A DNA stretch of 64,000 bases from Serpentinimonas raichei (GCF_000828895.1 NZ_AP014568.1:1185858-1249857); one strand, 5' to 3'. Counted from the first letter of the stretch, positions 1-9,714 are shown. A program made the numbers and translations. The notes: a model not told the origin generated them from the sequence alone.

Positions 1-1301
1 AGGGCAAACAAGCGCCGCAGCGTCTTGAGGTGCACCGAACGCAGGGCCTGGATGCGCGCCGCGCTTTGGTCGAACTCGGTTTGTTCGAGCTCGATGCGGG
101 TGCGCATTTGCCGAATCACGGTCGCGTTTTTGCCACGCAGGGATTGCAGTTCTTGCACCTGCTCTTCGATTTCGTGGTCGCGCACCTGCAACTGGCGCTC
201 CACTTCGGTGCGCAACTGATGCACCGCCTGCTCCAGAGCCGACTGCAACAGGCGCCGCCGCTGCCCCAACACATCATCGGCCAGCGCGCGCTCGAGCTCC
301 GGCAGGCGGCTTTGCTGCAACAACTGCGCATCTTGGCGCACCTTGGCCAGCAGGCCTTTTTGGGCCGACACCGCAAACACCTGCTGTCCTTGCAGGCCCA
401 GCACCTCGGCGCTGTGCTGGCGCTGGCGCTCGATCTGGGCCTCGATGGCCTCGGGAGTGCTCAACTCGTCCCAGAGCACATCGATTTTGTTGAGCACCAC
501 CAAGCGCGCCTCGCTGCGCTCGGCCACCGGAGCCAGGTGTTCGCGCCAGATCGCCAAATCGGACTTGCTCACCCCGGCATCGGCCGCCAGAATGAACACC
601 ACCGCGTGCGCTTGCGGCAACAAACCCACCGTGAGCTCGGGTTCGGTGCCAATCGCGTTCAGGCCCGGCGTATCGACGATCACCAGACCCTGCTTGAGCA
701 AGGGGTGCGCCATGTTGATGAGGGCGTGGCGCCAGCGCGGCACCTCCACCAGCCCATCAGGGCCGGGTGCAGGGTTGTCTTGCGGGTTGTCCTCGTGCCA
801 AAAACCCAGCGCGCGCGCTTGCTCGACCGGTACGCGCAGGGTCTGCGCCACCCGCTCGATGGCTTGCGCGAGTTGCTCGGGCTGGTTCACGTCGAGGTCG
901 ATGCGCTGCCACTGCTCGGGTGCGCTGCGCCATTCCAGCAACGATTGCGCCTGCATGCGGGTTTCGATCGGCAGCAGGCGCAAGCAAGGCGGCAGATCGG
1001 CCTCGTAGCCCAGTTCGGTGGGGCACATGGTGGTGCGCCCCGCGCTGGCGGGCATGATGCGGCGGCCGTAGCCGGCAAAAAAAATGGCGTTGATCAGCTC
1101 CGATTTGCCGCGTGAAAACTCGGCCACGAAAGCCACCATGACCCGGTCACTGGCCAACTGGGCCTGCAAATTGGCCAAGCGCGCGCGCGAACCCTCGTCG
1201 AGCAGGTCGTGCGCTTCGAGCCACTGCCCAAGCCGCATCAAATCTTGCGTCCGCAGTTGGCGCCAGCGGTTGTGCTGCTCGAATTGTTGGATAAAAGCCA
1301 T
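1..1301 (-). CDS. Dynamin-like GTPase (3' end outside window)
   Basis: Partial gene: it starts at ATG 1301 and runs off the left edge with no stop, leaving about 433 residues visible. The G domain is clear: a P-loop in the form FSRGKSELIN (GKS at residues 65-67), a G2 region with paired threonines near 90, G3 DTPG at about 210 and G4 NKID at about 271. After the G domain comes a charged, glutamine-rich region likely to form the helical stalk. Bacterial dynamin-like proteins bind GTP and act on membranes; the role of this subgroup is not known to me. The start is the only ATG giving a helix before the P-loop. It lies 54 bases downstream of the mutM stop on the same strand, so the two may be co-transcribed. 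The family assignment is firm; the cellular role is open. Confidence 0.85.
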   Translation of the reverse strand, partial: MAFIQQFEQHNRWRQLRTQDLMRLGQWLEAHDLLDEGSRARLANLQAQLASDRVMVAFVAEFSRGKSELINAIFFAGYGRRIMPASAGRTTMCPTELGYEADLPPCLRLLPIETRMQAQSLLEWRSAPEQWQRIDLDVNQPEQLAQAIERVAQTLRVPVEQARALGFWHEDNPQDNPAPGPDGLVEVPRWRHALINMAHPLLKQGLVIVDTPGLNAIGTEPELTVGLLPQAHAVVFILAADAGVSKSDLAIWREHLAPVAERSEARLVVLNKIDVLWDELSTPEAIEAQIERQRQHSAEVLGLQGQQVFAVSAQKGLLAKVRQDAQLLQQSRLPELERALADDVLGQRRRLLQSALEQAVHQLRTEVERQLQVRDHEIEEQVQELQSLRGKNATVIRQMRTRIELEQTEFDQSAARIQALRSVHLKTLRRLFA

Positions 1302-1355
1302 GCCAGCAATATAGCACTGGCGGCGGCGCGGCGGCTACCTGCGCGGCGGCACGGC

Positions 1356-2171
1356 TCAGGCTTTTTGACAATGTGCGCAGTAGTAACTCGAACGCTGCCC
1401 CTGACGCAGCAGCCGGATCGGGTTGCCACAGACCCGGCACGGCTGCCCAGCCCGGTCATAGACTTGGGTTTGCAGTTGAAAGTGGCCGCTTTGCCCGTCG
1501 GCGTTGGAGAAGTTGCGCAAGCTGCTGCCCCCGGCTTGCAAGGCCTGTTGCAGCACCTGCACGATCGCGGCATGCAGCCGCTGCACCCGTGGCCGGCTCA
1601 GGCGCGCCGCCACCGTGGTGGGGCGAATGCCGGCAGCAAACAAGGCCTCGGAGGCATAAATATTGCCCACTCCCACCACCACCTCGCCCGCCAGCAACAC
1701 CTGCTTGATGCAGGCGCGGCGCTGGCGCAAAGCCGCAAAAAAGGCCTTGGGCTCGAAGGCTGGCGAGAGCGGCTCCACCCCCAGCCGACCCAGCAGCTTG
1801 AGCGCTACCGGGTCGGACTCGCTCTGGGCATAGACCACCGCCCCAAAACGGCGCGGATCGTGCAAGCGCAGCACGCCATGGTTGGTCAGCATATCAAAAT
1901 GGTCGTGCGGGCCCGGTGGCGGCAACTCGGTGGCCAAACGCAGGCTGCCCGACATGCCCAAGTGCAACAACAGCAGCCCGTGGTCCAAATCGAGCAGCAG
2001 GTATTTGCCACGCCTGCGCACCCCCAGCACTTGGCGCTGCAACAGCGCTTCGGGTGCCACCCCGAGTGGCCAACGCAGCGGCTTGCCCAGCCCGATGCGC
2101 TCGATGCGGGCCCCCAGCAGCCGCTCGGCAATGTTGAGACGGGTGGTTTCGACTTCGGGCAGTTCGGGCAT
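1356..2171 (-). CDS. mutM: Formamidopyrimidine-DNA glycosylase (Fpg/MutM)
   Basis: Base excision repair enzyme that removes 8-oxoguanine and formamidopyrimidines and nicks the abasic site. The mature N-terminus [10 protein letters not shown] is present directly after the initiator Met, giving the catalytic Pro and Glu; this fixes the start at 2171 although the frame stays open 57 bases further upstream. The 271-residue length matches the family. The C-terminal zinc finger has two CxxC pairs (CRVC and CAHC) in the last 30 residues. It is divergent from the TPR gene at 2245, with 73 bases between, and is followed on the same strand by the dynamin-like gene. Confidence 0.97.
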   Translation of the reverse strand: MPELPEVETTRLNIAERLLGARIERIGLGKPLRWPLGVAPEALLQRQVLGVRRRGKYLLLDLDHGLLLLHLGMSGSLRLATELPPPGPHDHFDMLTNHGVLRLHDPRRFGAVVYAQSESDPVALKLLGRLGVEPLSPAFEPKAFFAALRQRRACIKQVLLAGEVVVGVGNIYASEALFAAGIRPTTVAARLSRPRVQRLHAAIVQVLQQALQAGGSSLRNFSNADGQSGHFQLQTQVYDRAGQPCRVCGNPIRLLRQGQRSSYYCAHCQKA

Positions 2172-2244
2172 GGGTCGGGCTTGTGAGGGACACAGAATCG
2201 GTGCGCGCACCGCAAGGCTGCAGCCCATCCATTATCATGGGCGC

Positions 2245-4074
2245 ATGCTACTGGCTTCCTCATCTGCTCTTGCTGCCTTCACTGGCATGGCCACCCGACT
2301 GCGGGGCTTTTTGGGGGCTGGATTGAGCAGCTTGGCGCTGCTCGGGTTCGGATTCGGGCACGGCCCGGCCGGGGCCCAACCGGCTGCCAGCCCGCCCACC
2401 CTTGAATTGCAATTTCCCGGCCCGCCCACCGCGCTGGATACCGAGACCTTCTACCAGTTGCTGCTGGCCGAGTTCAAATTCCAGCGCAGCGACCCGGGCG
2501 GCGCGCACTCGCTCATGCTCGACGCCGCCGTGCGCCTGCAACGCCCCGAGTTGTTTCGCCGCGCCGTCGAAATCGCCCTGCAAGGCCGCGCGGGCAACTC
2601 CGCCTTCAACGCCGCGCGCGACTGGTCCAGCGCCTTTCCCCAAAGCGACGAGCCGCTGCGTTTTCAGTTGCAGATTTTGCTGGCACTCAACCGCCCGGGC
2701 GAAATCGGCCCGGTGCTGCAGCGCCTGATCCAGATGACTCCGATCGAGCGCCGCCACGAGGTCATCAGCGCCATTCCGGCCACGCTGAGCCGCCTGAGCG
2801 ACCGGGCTGCCGCCCGGCGCGTGGTGCACGAGGCGCTGCAAGCCGCGTTGGCCGACCCCGCCACCGCCGCCACCGCGCACGCCGCCTTGGGGCGCATGGA
2901 TCTGCTGCAAGGCGAGCGCCGGGCGGCGCTGCAAGCGGCGCAGCAGGCCCTGCGGCTCCAACCCGATTCGGTGCACGGTGCCAGCTTGGCGCTGGAGTTG
3001 CTGCAGCAGCAAAACAGCGAAGCCGATCCGCTGCTGCGCGCCTACCTCGACCGCACCGACGCCGCCGACGCAACCCAGCGCCACGACTTGCATCTGGCCT
3101 ACGTGCAACGCCTGATCGAACTGCGGCGCGTCTCCGACGCCCAGCGCGAGCTGCGTCTGCTGACCGAGCGCGCACCCCGGTTCGCCCCGGCTTGGCTGCT
3201 GCAAGGAATCTTGCAAACCCAGTCGCGCCGACCCGGCCCGGCCCGCATCGCCTTGCTGCGTTTTTTGGAACTGGCCCCCGAGCTGCCCGCCGAGCAAGGC
3301 GCTCGCGGGCGCACCCAAGCCTATTTGCATTTGGCCCAACTGGCCGAATTGCAACGCGACTTTGCCGCCGCCCATGGCTGGCTCGATCGCATTGCCGACC
3401 CCGACGCGGCCGGATTCTCGCTGCAGCTTCGGCGCGCGCACCTGATGGCCCGCCAAGGTCAGGTCGAGGCCGCAAGGCAGCTTTTGCGCGATCAACCCGA
3501 GCAAGACGACGCCCAGGCCCGGCGCAAGCTGGTGGCCGAAGCGCAACTGCTGCGCGATCTCGGCCAGTACGACAACGCCTTGCAGATCTACGGGCAGGCG
3601 CTGCAACGCTTCCCGGACGACCCCGACCTGCTCTACGAAAAAGCCCTCACCGCCAAACGCGCCGGCCAGTACGAGGCCATGGAGCAGATGCTGCGCCTGC
3701 TGATGCAGCGCCACCCCGACTACCACCACGCCTACAACGCCCTGGGCTATTCGCTGGCCGACCGCAACCTGCGCTTGCAAGAAGCGCGCTCCCTGATTCA
3801 AAAAGCCCTAGCCGTCGACCCCAACGACGCCTACATCCTCGACAGCATGGGCTGGGTCGAATTTCGCCTAGGCAACCACACCGAAGCGCTGCGGCTGTTG
3901 CTGCAGGCCTTTGAGCGCTTGCCCGACGCCGAGATCGCCGCCCATCTGGGCGAAGTGCACTGGGTGTTGGGGCAACGCGAGCAGGCGCTGGCGGTCTGGC
4001 GACTGGGGCTGGAGCTCAACCCAGAAAACGAGACCCTGCTCCAGACCTTGCGCCGCTTGCAGGTCCAGCTATGA
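2245..4074 (+). CDS. Exported tetratricopeptide-repeat protein
   Basis: 609-residue protein with a hydrophobic N-terminal segment ending near GAQPAAS, which reads as a signal peptide, followed by many degenerate TPR helices rich in Ala, Leu, Gln and Arg. Typical TPR signatures occur in the C-terminal third, for example the NALGYSLADRN and DSMGWVEFRLGN stretches. The start is ATG 2245; a second in-frame ATG at 2287 gives a shorter and equally good signal peptide. The stop overlaps the lolB start by ATGA, so the two genes are translationally coupled. Proteins of this type next to lolB are common in beta-proteobacteria and are presumed periplasmic scaffolds. The exact function is unknown. Confidence 0.85.
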   Translation: MLLASSSALAAFTGMATRLRGFLGAGLSSLALLGFGFGHGPAGAQPAASPPTLELQFPGPPTALDTETFYQLLLAEFKFQRSDPGGAHSLMLDAAVRLQRPELFRRAVEIALQGRAGNSAFNAARDWSSAFPQSDEPLRFQLQILLALNRPGEIGPVLQRLIQMTPIERRHEVISAIPATLSRLSDRAAARRVVHEALQAALADPATAATAHAALGRMDLLQGERRAALQAAQQALRLQPDSVHGASLALELLQQQNSEADPLLRAYLDRTDAADATQRHDLHLAYVQRLIELRRVSDAQRELRLLTERAPRFAPAWLLQGILQTQSRRPGPARIALLRFLELAPELPAEQGARGRTQAYLHLAQLAELQRDFAAAHGWLDRIADPDAAGFSLQLRRAHLMARQGQVEAARQLLRDQPEQDDAQARRKLVAEAQLLRDLGQYDNALQIYGQALQRFPDDPDLLYEKALTAKRAGQYEAMEQMLRLLMQRHPDYHHAYNALGYSLADRNLRLQEARSLIQKALAVDPNDAYILDSMGWVEFRLGNHTEALRLLLQAFERLPDAEIAAHLGEVHWVLGQREQALAVWRLGLELNPENETLLQTLRRLQVQL

Positions 4075-4607
4075 AAAATCCCGCTTGGCTGAGCCGTCGC
4101 CAGTGCGTGCTGGCGCTGGGTTCGGGTGCCGTGCTGGCGCTAGGCGGTTGCGCCAGCACGGCACCCCTGCGCCCGCCGCCCCCCGAGGCCATCCCCACCC
4201 AAGCCAGCCCCGAGCCCACCCACTGGATCGGCCGCTTGGCGCTGACGATCGAATCCGACCCGGTGCAACACTTCAGCGCCAACTTTGAACTAACGGGCAA
4301 CGCCGACAACGGCAGCCTGAGTCTGTCCAGCCCCTTTGGGCAGCAACTGGCGCTGGCCCAATGGGACGCGCAACAGGTGCTGCTGCAACACAACGGGCGC
4401 AGCACCGCCTACGCCAGCATGGACGAGCTCAGCGCCGCCCTCACCGGTGTGGCGCTGCCGCTGCGGCCGCTGTTTGCGTGGCTGCGCGGGCAAGCGGCAG
4501 AACTCGAAGGCTGGCAGGCCGATCTCTCGCGCCACGCCCAAGGCCGCCTGCAGGCGCGGCGCTGGCAGCCCGCGCCGGCGGTCGAGTTGCGTCTGATTTT
4601 GCACTGA
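4071..4607 (+). CDS. lolB: Outer-membrane lipoprotein receptor LolB
   Basis: LolB receives lipoproteins from the periplasmic carrier LolA and inserts them into the outer membrane. The 178-residue product has a lipoprotein signal with lipobox LGGC near residue 27, and then a LolB-type beta-barrel with the family features WIGRLAL, SPFGQQLALAQW and a C-terminal VELRLIL strand. The start overlaps the TPR stop (ATGA) and ispE follows 40 bases on. A lolB-ispE-tRNA-prs-rplY-pth order is usual in Burkholderiales. The N-terminus also carries an RR pair (LSRRQC), but the short hydrophobic core fits Sec/Lol export. Confidence 0.92.
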   Translation: MKNPAWLSRRQCVLALGSGAVLALGGCASTAPLRPPPPEAIPTQASPEPTHWIGRLALTIESDPVQHFSANFELTGNADNGSLSLSSPFGQQLALAQWDAQQVLLQHNGRSTAYASMDELSAALTGVALPLRPLFAWLRGQAAELEGWQADLSRHAQGRLQARRWQPAPAVELRLILH

Positions 4608-4647
4608 ACGCCACTGCCCCGCCTGACCCTCCGCCGCCCCTTGCCCC

Positions 4648-5517
4648 ATGACCCTGCGCCAACTGCTCGACGTACCGGCCCCGGCCAAGCTCAATCTGTT
4701 TTTGCACGTGGTCGGCCAGCGTGCCGACGGCTACCACCTGCTGCAATCGGTCTTCATGCTGATCGACTGGTGCGACACCATGCATTTCGAGCGCCGCAGT
4801 GCGGGCCAGCTCAGCCGCGAAGACCTCAACCAAACCCAGACCTTGCCCGAGCACGACCTGGTGCTGCGCGCCGCCCATGCCCTGCAAAGCGCCACCGGCT
4901 GCCCCTGGGGCGCACACATCGCGCTCGACAAACAAATCCCGCAGCAAGCCGGCCTAGGGGGCGGATCGTCGGACGCGGCAAGCACCCTGCTGGCACTCAA
5001 CCGACTCTGGGGCTTGGGGCTGGATGTTGCCGATTTGCAACGCATCGGCCTGGCACTGGGTGCCGACGTGCCCTTCTTTCTGGGCGCTCGCCATGCCTGG
5101 GTCGAAGGCATCGGTGAGTCCCTGCAGCCCATCGAGCTGCCGGCGGCGCGCTACCTGGTGCTCAAGCCCCCCAGCGGCAGCTCCACGCCCGAGATTTTTC
5201 GCCACCCTGCCTTGAAAAGAGACACGCCACGCGTTAGAATCGAAGACTTTGCTGCAAACAGCATGCAGGCGCAGCCAGGCGCATTTGGTTGCAACGACCT
5301 GCAGCCAGTGGCTCTTGAGCTGTGTCCCGACATCGCTTGGGGCCTTAACTGGATGGCAAAGCAAGGTTTGGATGCGCGCATGTCCGGTTCCGGCAGCGCC
5401 CTATTTGCGCCCTTGGCGCAAGAGCCAAGCCTAAGCGGCCTGCCAGCGCACTGGAGCGCCAGAATTTGCAGCAATTTGAGGGAGCATCCGCTGATCGGAT
5501 GGTGTAAGCGGATATAA
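4648..5517 (+). CDS. ispE: 4-diphosphocytidyl-2-C-methyl-D-erythritol kinase
   Basis: GHMP-family kinase of the MEP isoprenoid pathway, phosphorylating CDP-methylerythritol. The N-terminal PAPAKLNLFLHV and the ATP-binding glycine loop QAGLGGGSSDAAS are present, as is the C-terminal RMSGSGSALFA motif. The length of 289 residues is normal. It lies between lolB and the tRNA-Gln gene. Its stop codon overlaps a perfect TATAAT that probably belongs to the tRNA promoter. Confidence 0.97.
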   Translation: MTLRQLLDVPAPAKLNLFLHVVGQRADGYHLLQSVFMLIDWCDTMHFERRSAGQLSREDLNQTQTLPEHDLVLRAAHALQSATGCPWGAHIALDKQIPQQAGLGGGSSDAASTLLALNRLWGLGLDVADLQRIGLALGADVPFFLGARHAWVEGIGESLQPIELPAARYLVLKPPSGSSTPEIFRHPALKRDTPRVRIEDFAANSMQAQPGAFGCNDLQPVALELCPDIAWGLNWMAKQGLDARMSGSGSALFAPLAQEPSLSGLPAHWSARICSNLREHPLIGWCKRI

Positions 5518-5518
5518 T
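5491..5518 (+). promoter_or_regulatory. Probable sigma-70 promoter for tRNA-Gln
   Basis: A perfect -10 hexamer TATAAT lies at 5513-5518 with a weak -35 CTGATC at 5491-5496 (spacing 16). The -10 overlaps the ispE stop codon, so the tRNA and prs could be transcribed independently of the lolB-ispE operon. Predicted by eye only. Confidence 0.5.
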
Positions 5519-5595
5519 CGCAGACGCTGTCCAATTCGAATCAGTGATGGTTCAGCACTGCATTCGGTGGCAGGCCTTCGGCCTGTTACCCGTGT

Positions 5596-5672
5596 AGGGG
5601 AGTCGCCAAGTTGGTTAAGGCACCGGATTTTGATTCCGGCATTCGAAGGTTCGAATCCTTCCTCCCCTGCCA
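5596..5672 (+). tRNA. tRNA-Gln (anticodon UUG)
   Basis: Complete cloverleaf with encoded CCA. Acceptor AGGGGAG pairs with CTCCCCT; the D-stem is GCC/GGC; the anticodon stem CCGGA/TCCGG encloses loop TTTTGAT with anticodon TTG; the T-arm GAAGG-TTCGAAT-CCTTC is canonical; the discriminator is G. It sits between ispE and prs, a conserved location. Confidence 0.97.
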
Positions 5673-5699
5673 AACCTATTTATCTGCGCCGGTTTTTCC

Positions 5700-6683
5700 A
5701 TGCAAATTCAAACTCCTGTGCAAGCACCGGATTTCGTGATTTTTACCGGCAACTCCAATCCGGTACTGGCCGCCGAGATTGCGCAGCACCTCCAGTCACC
5801 ACTCGGCGCAGCCAGTATCGGGCGTTTTTCCGACGGCGAGGTCACGGTTGAGATCACGCAAAACGTGCGCGCCCGCCACGTGTTCGTGATCCAGTCCACC
5901 TGCGCGCCCACCAATGAAAACCTGATGGAACTGCTGATCATGGTTGATGCGCTCAAACGCGCCTCGGCTGTCAGCATCTCAGCCGTCATCCCCTACTACG
6001 GCTATGCGCGCCAAGACCGGCGCCCCCGCAGCAGCCGGGTACCCATCAGCGCCAAAGTGGTGGCCAACATGCTGCAAGTGGTGGGCGTGAACCGGGTCCT
6101 GACCATGGACCTGCACTCCGATCAAATCCAGGGCTTTTTCGATATCCCGGTAGACAACATCTACGCCTCACCGGTGCTGCTGAGCGACCTGCGCACCAAG
6201 AACTACGAAAACCTGCTGGTGGTCTCGCCCGACGTTGGCGGCGTGGTGCGCGCGCGCGCGTTGGCCAAGCAGCTCGACTGCGACATGGCGATCATCGACA
6301 AGCGCCGCCCCAAGCCCAATGTGTCCGAAGTGATGCACGTAATCGGCGACATCGAAGGCCGCAACTGCGTCATCATGGACGACATGATCGACACCGCCGG
6401 CACCCTGACCAAGGCCGCCGAGGTGCTCAAAGAACGCGGCGCCAAGAGCGTCTATGCCTATTGCACGCACGCCATTTTTTCTGGCCCGGCAATCGAACGC
6501 ATCGCCAAGGGCGACGCACTCGACGAGGTGGTGGTCACCAACACCATCCCCCTGAGCCAGGCCGCGCAGGCCTGCCCCAAAATCCGCCAACTCTCCGTGG
6601 CACCGCTGATGGCCGAAACCATTGCGCGCATTGCCAGCGGCGAGTCGGTCATGAGTTTGTTTGCCGACGCCGACAGCGACTGA
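5700..6683 (+). CDS. prs: Ribose-phosphate pyrophosphokinase (PRPP synthetase)
   Basis: Makes PRPP from ribose 5-phosphate and ATP for nucleotide, histidine and NAD synthesis. The 327-residue sequence has the class I features: an N-terminal [14 protein letters not shown] strand, the catalytic flexible loop after YGYARQDRR, the [17 protein letters not shown] metal/ATP motif and the PRPP-binding loop [13 protein letters not shown]. The start ATG 5700 lies 27 bases after the tRNA, so the two are probably in one transcript. rplY follows after a 118-base gap. Confidence 0.98.
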   Translation: MQIQTPVQAPDFVIFTGNSNPVLAAEIAQHLQSPLGAASIGRFSDGEVTVEITQNVRARHVFVIQSTCAPTNENLMELLIMVDALKRASAVSISAVIPYYGYARQDRRPRSSRVPISAKVVANMLQVVGVNRVLTMDLHSDQIQGFFDIPVDNIYASPVLLSDLRTKNYENLLVVSPDVGGVVRARALAKQLDCDMAIIDKRRPKPNVSEVMHVIGDIEGRNCVIMDDMIDTAGTLTKAAEVLKERGAKSVYAYCTHAIFSGPAIERIAKGDALDEVVVTNTIPLSQAAQACPKIRQLSVAPLMAETIARIASGESVMSLFADADSD

Positions 6684-6714
6684 TGCGCTGGATGGGCTGC
6701 GGCAAGCAGCAAAC

Positions 6715-6752
6715 CGCACCCGCGCCCGTTTCTGGGTGCGAGGTGTTTTTTT
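6715..6752 (+). terminator. Possible terminator or attenuator between prs and rplY
   Basis: A 7-bp inverted repeat CGCACCC / GGGTGCG (6715-6721 with 6734-6740) is followed, after AGGTG, by seven T residues. The gap between stem and T-run is larger than ideal, so strength is doubtful. It could instead be an element in the rplY leader. Confidence 0.4.
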
Positions 6753-6801
6753 AATCTGGGTTCAGAGCTGGTCGCGGCCGGGCCCAAGCAGGAGTTGAAA
6801 C

Positions 6802-7428
6802 ATGAAATTTGTCGCTTTTGAGCGCAACACGCAAGGTACGGGTGCGAGCCGCCGTCTGCGCAATTCGGGCCGCACACCGGCCATCGTTTTTGGTGGCGAA
6901 CAACAACCGATCGCCATCGAACTCGACCACAACGCCCTCTGGCACGCCGTGCAAAAAGAAACCTTCCACGCCTCGGTGCTCGACATGGATCTTGGCGGCA
7001 CGGTGCATAAAGTGCTGCTGCGCGATGTGCAGTACCACCCCTTCAAGCCGCTGGTGCTGCACGTGGATTTTCAGCGCGTCGATGACAAAACGCGCCTGCA
7101 CAAGAAGGTGCCGCTGCACTTCATCAACGCCGACACGTCCCCGGCGGTGAAGATCGACAAGTGCACCGTCAACCACGTGCTGACCGAAGTCGAGATCGAG
7201 TGCTTGGCCATCCAATTGCCCGAGTTCATCGAAGTCGATCTGGGCCAGGCCGTCAAAGGCCAAGCCTTCCATGCCAACGACCTCAAGCTGCCTGCAGGCG
7301 TCAAGCTGGTCACGCACGGCAAGCCGAACCCGACTCTGGCCACCGTGATCGAGCCGGTGGAAGAAGTGATCATCGCCCCCGTGGTTTCTGCCGCTGGCGA
7401 CAAAAAAGGCAAAAAAGCCAAGAAGTAA
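6802..7428 (+). CDS. rplY: 50S ribosomal protein L25 (TL5/CTC type)
   Basis: Binds 5S rRNA in the large subunit. At 208 residues it is the long form, with an N-terminal L25 domain ([20 protein letters not shown]) and a C-terminal TL5 beta domain, ending in a Lys-rich tail. The start ATG 6802 is preceded by AGCAGGAG. A strong terminator follows at 7496. Confidence 0.96.
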   Translation: MKFVAFERNTQGTGASRRLRNSGRTPAIVFGGEQQPIAIELDHNALWHAVQKETFHASVLDMDLGGTVHKVLLRDVQYHPFKPLVLHVDFQRVDDKTRLHKKVPLHFINADTSPAVKIDKCTVNHVLTEVEIECLAIQLPEFIEVDLGQAVKGQAFHANDLKLPAGVKLVTHGKPNPTLATVIEPVEEVIIAPVVSAAGDKKGKKAKK

Positions 7429-7495
7429 GCGCTGGCGCTCTGGTGCCACGGCAGCCGCCCAAGCTGCCGGCGCCAGACCCTCGGCACCGCTTTGC

Positions 7496-7519
7496 AAGGC
7501 CCGCTCGTCGGGCCTTTTT
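7496..7519 (+). terminator. Rho-independent terminator after rplY
   Basis: Perfect 8-bp stem AAGGCCCG / CGGGCCTT with a 5-base loop (CTCGT), running directly into five T residues at 7515-7519. It is placed 68 bases after the rplY stop and 78 bases before pth, so it should separate the two. Confidence 0.88.
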
Positions 7520-7596
7520 CGCGTTCATGCTCCCCCAAAGGGTCCTGCCCGTTTTGTGCTCAGGACGCACACCGGGTTTCGTTTAAGCTCACGCAC

Positions 7597-8214
7597 ATGT
7601 ACAAACTGCTGGTTGGCCTGGGCAACCCCGGGCCCGAATACCACGACACGCGCCACAACGCCGGTGCCTGGTGGCTGGAAGCGGCGGCGCAGGCGCTCAA
7701 GGCGCCCTTGCGCCCAGAGCGCAGCTTTTTTGGCCGCGCCGCCCGCGCCCAAGTGGGCGAGCACACGCTCTGGCTGCTGGAGCCCAGCACCTACATGAAC
7801 CGCAGCGGACAGGCGGTGGCGGCGCTGGCGCGCTTTTACAAAATCGAGCCGCGGCAGATTTTGGTCGCGCACGACGAGCTCGACCTGCAGCCGGGCGAAG
7901 TCAAGCTCAAGCGCGGCGGCGGCCACGCGGGCCACAACGGCCTGCGCGACATCCATGCCCAACTGGGCAGCGCCGACTACTGGCGGCTGCGCATCGGCAT
8001 CGGGCATCCCGGCGACAAGGCCGACGTGGTGCACTGGGTGCTCAAAAAACCTGCCCCAGAGCAGCGCAGCGCCATCGAAGAGGCGATCGGCCGCTCGCTG
8101 GCCGCCCTGCCCGACCTGCTGGCCGGCCAAGTCGAGCGCGCCACCGCCGCCATCCACACCGCCAAACCGGTGCGGCCCAAGCCGCCGCGCAACTCAAACG
8201 CTGCAAGCGTTTGA
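7597..8214 (+). CDS. pth: Peptidyl-tRNA hydrolase
   Basis: Releases the peptide from stalled peptidyl-tRNA. The N-terminus [15 protein letters not shown] fixes the start at 7597. Catalytic His20 (TRHNAG), Asp93 (AHDELDL) and the substrate-binding Asn68 (YMNRSG) fall at the usual positions. The length is 205 residues; the last 20 form a basic, proline-rich tail. The 3' end overlaps the convergent ferredoxin gene by 21 bases. Confidence 0.97.
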   Translation: MYKLLVGLGNPGPEYHDTRHNAGAWWLEAAAQALKAPLRPERSFFGRAARAQVGEHTLWLLEPSTYMNRSGQAVAALARFYKIEPRQILVAHDELDLQPGEVKLKRGGGHAGHNGLRDIHAQLGSADYWRLRIGIGHPGDKADVVHWVLKKPAPEQRSAIEEAIGRSLAALPDLLAGQVERATAAIHTAKPVRPKPPRNSNAASV

Positions 8215-8454
8215 GGTCAAACGCCGGTACTTTAGCTCTAGGCTGGCCCGGTCTTCGAGGTGCAGCGGGTGCACCGGGATGCACTGCACCGGGCAGAGTT
8301 CGACGCACTGGGGTTGATCGAAGTGGCCCACGCATTCGGTGCAACGCGCTGGGTCGATCTGGTAGAAGTCGGGGCCCATCGAGATCGCTTGGTTGGGGCA
8401 AACGGGCTCGCAGACGTCGCAGTTGATGCACTCGGCGGTGATGGTCAGGGCCAT
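8194..8454 (-). CDS. YfhL-family 2[4Fe-4S] ferredoxin
   Basis: 86-residue dicluster ferredoxin. The first cluster motif is [12 protein letters not shown] and the second begins at CTEC, followed by the long insertion typical of the Alvin/YfhL class before CVELCPVQC. It is probably a low-potential electron carrier. It is next to coaD on the same strand (13 bases apart), as in many Burkholderiales, and converges on pth with overlapping 3' ends. The natural electron partner is not known. Confidence 0.93.
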   Translation of the reverse strand: MALTITAECINCDVCEPVCPNQAISMGPDFYQIDPARCTECVGHFDQPQCVELCPVQCIPVHPLHLEDRASLELKYRRLTSNACSV

Positions 8455-8467
8455 GTGCGCCGTCCCC

Positions 8468-9016
8468 TCAATGCAGGGCGGCGCTGTGGGCGCTGCGCAA
8501 CTGCGCCGCCACCGCTGGGTTGACCAGGGCCGACACGTCGCCGCCGAGCTTGGCGATTTCGCGCACCAGGGTACTTGAGATGCACTGCAGCTCGGGCTGC
8601 GGCAGCACGAACACGGTCTCGACGCTGGGCAGCAGCTTGCGGTTCATGGCCGCCATCTGGGCCTCGTAGTCGAAATCGCTGGCGTTGCGGATGCCGCGCA
8701 CCACCGCGCAAGCCCCGTGCTGGCGGCAAAAGTCCATGATCAGGCCATCGAAGGGCAGCACGCGCACCTGCGGCCAGTCGGCCAGACTCTGGCGCGCCAG
8801 GCTCAGGCGCTGCTCTAGGGTGAACTGGGTTTTTTTGTGGTGCGCTGCGGCCACGGCAACGATGAGTTGATCGAACAGGCGCGCCGCACGCCCGATCACG
8901 TCTTCGTGGCCTAGGGTGAGCGGGTCGAAGGTGCCGCTGTAGACGGCCAGGCGCACTTCGGAGGCAGGCTTGGCGACGGGCTTGGCTGCAGGCTTGGAGG
9001 GGGCAGAGCGGCTCAT
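8468..9016 (-). CDS. coaD: Phosphopantetheine adenylyltransferase
   Basis: Fourth step of CoA synthesis, forming dephospho-CoA from 4'-phosphopantetheine and ATP. The nucleotidyl-transferase signature SGTFDPLTLGH and the C-terminal ISSTLVREIA motif are present. The 182-residue call includes about 20 extra N-terminal residues rich in Ala, Lys and Pro before VRLAVYSGTFDP; a shorter start is possible but no better ATG exists in frame. It lies between rsmD and the ferredoxin in one direction. The other CoA genes, coaBC and panD, are elsewhere in the window. Confidence 0.95.
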   Translation of the reverse strand: MSRSAPSKPAAKPVAKPASEVRLAVYSGTFDPLTLGHEDVIGRAARLFDQLIVAVAAAHHKKTQFTLEQRLSLARQSLADWPQVRVLPFDGLIMDFCRQHGACAVVRGIRNASDFDYEAQMAAMNRKLLPSVETVFVLPQPELQCISSTLVREIAKLGGDVSALVNPAVAAQLRSAHSAALH

Positions 9017-9078
9017 GGGTGTGGATTATGCGCGGTGGCCGTGACGGCTGCATGGGGCAGCAGCGAAAAACGTGGGGG

Positions 9079-9714
9079 TTACACGCTTTTCAACAAATGG
9101 TAATGCACCTGCCCGGCCCGGCCTTGGCGTTGCACCTGCAAGCCCAGTGGCTGCAGCATGGCATCGCTCCACGGCAGCGGGGCTTCGAGGTAGATCAGGC
9201 CGACTGCCGCCAGCAATGGGCGCGCAGCGACCAAGGCCGCTTGCACCGCCTCGGCTGTTTGCTCAAAGGGCGGATCCAGAAACACCACATCCCAGGCGCT
9301 GGGCGAGGCCGCGCGCATCCAGGCCAGCGCATCGGCCTGTTGCACCTGCGCCTGCGCTGCGCCTAAGCGCCGCACCTGGGCGCGCAGCGCCTGCACCAGC
9401 GCCGGGTCGCGCTCCAGCAGGCACACCGCCGCTGCCCCGCGCGAGGCCGCCTCCAGCCCGAGCGCGCCGGTACCGGCAAAGGCGTCGAGACAGCGCAGCC
9501 CGCGCAAATCCTGCCCGAGCCAGTTGAATAGGGTTTCGCGCACCCGATCGGGTGTGGGGCGCAAGCCCGGTCGATCGGGCACCAGCAGCTTGCTGCGCTT
9601 GTACAGGCCGCCGATCAGGCGCACGGTGCCGGGGGGGCGTGCGGGTTGCTGGGCCCGGCTGGGCCGGGGCACGCCCTGCGCCGCCACCGGCTCGGCCAGA
9701 TCGCGCCGCCTCAT
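9079..9714 (-). CDS. rsmD: 16S rRNA (guanine966-N2)-methyltransferase
   Basis: SAM-dependent methyltransferase acting on G966 of 16S rRNA. It has VRLIGGLYKRSKL, the cofactor-binding DAFAGTGALGLEAASRG and the catalytic DPPF motif. The start is ATG 9714, overlapping the stop of the upstream M16 gene as ATGA. The 211 residues include a 30-residue basic leader before the core. An open frame continues upstream but lies inside the M16 gene. The rsmD-coaD pairing is conserved in many bacteria. Confidence 0.95.
   Translation of the reverse strand: MRRRDLAEPVAAQGVPRPSRAQQPARPPGTVRLIGGLYKRSKLLVPDRPGLRPTPDRVRETLFNWLGQDLRGLRCLDAFAGTGALGLEAASRGAAAVCLLERDPALVQALRAQVRRLGAAQAQVQQADALAWMRAASPSAWDVVFLDPPFEQTAEAVQAALVAARPLLAAVGLIYLEAPLPWSDAMLQPLGLQVQRQGRAGQVHYHLLKSV

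Noticed and set aside
30..1115. Long plus-strand open frame opposite the dynamin-like gene
   Set aside because: Composition is His/Gln/Leu-rich without any motif; the minus strand has all G-domain motifs.
2260..3801. 513-codon minus-strand open frame opposite the TPR gene
   Set aside because: GC-rich shadow; no domain features and no plausible start signal.
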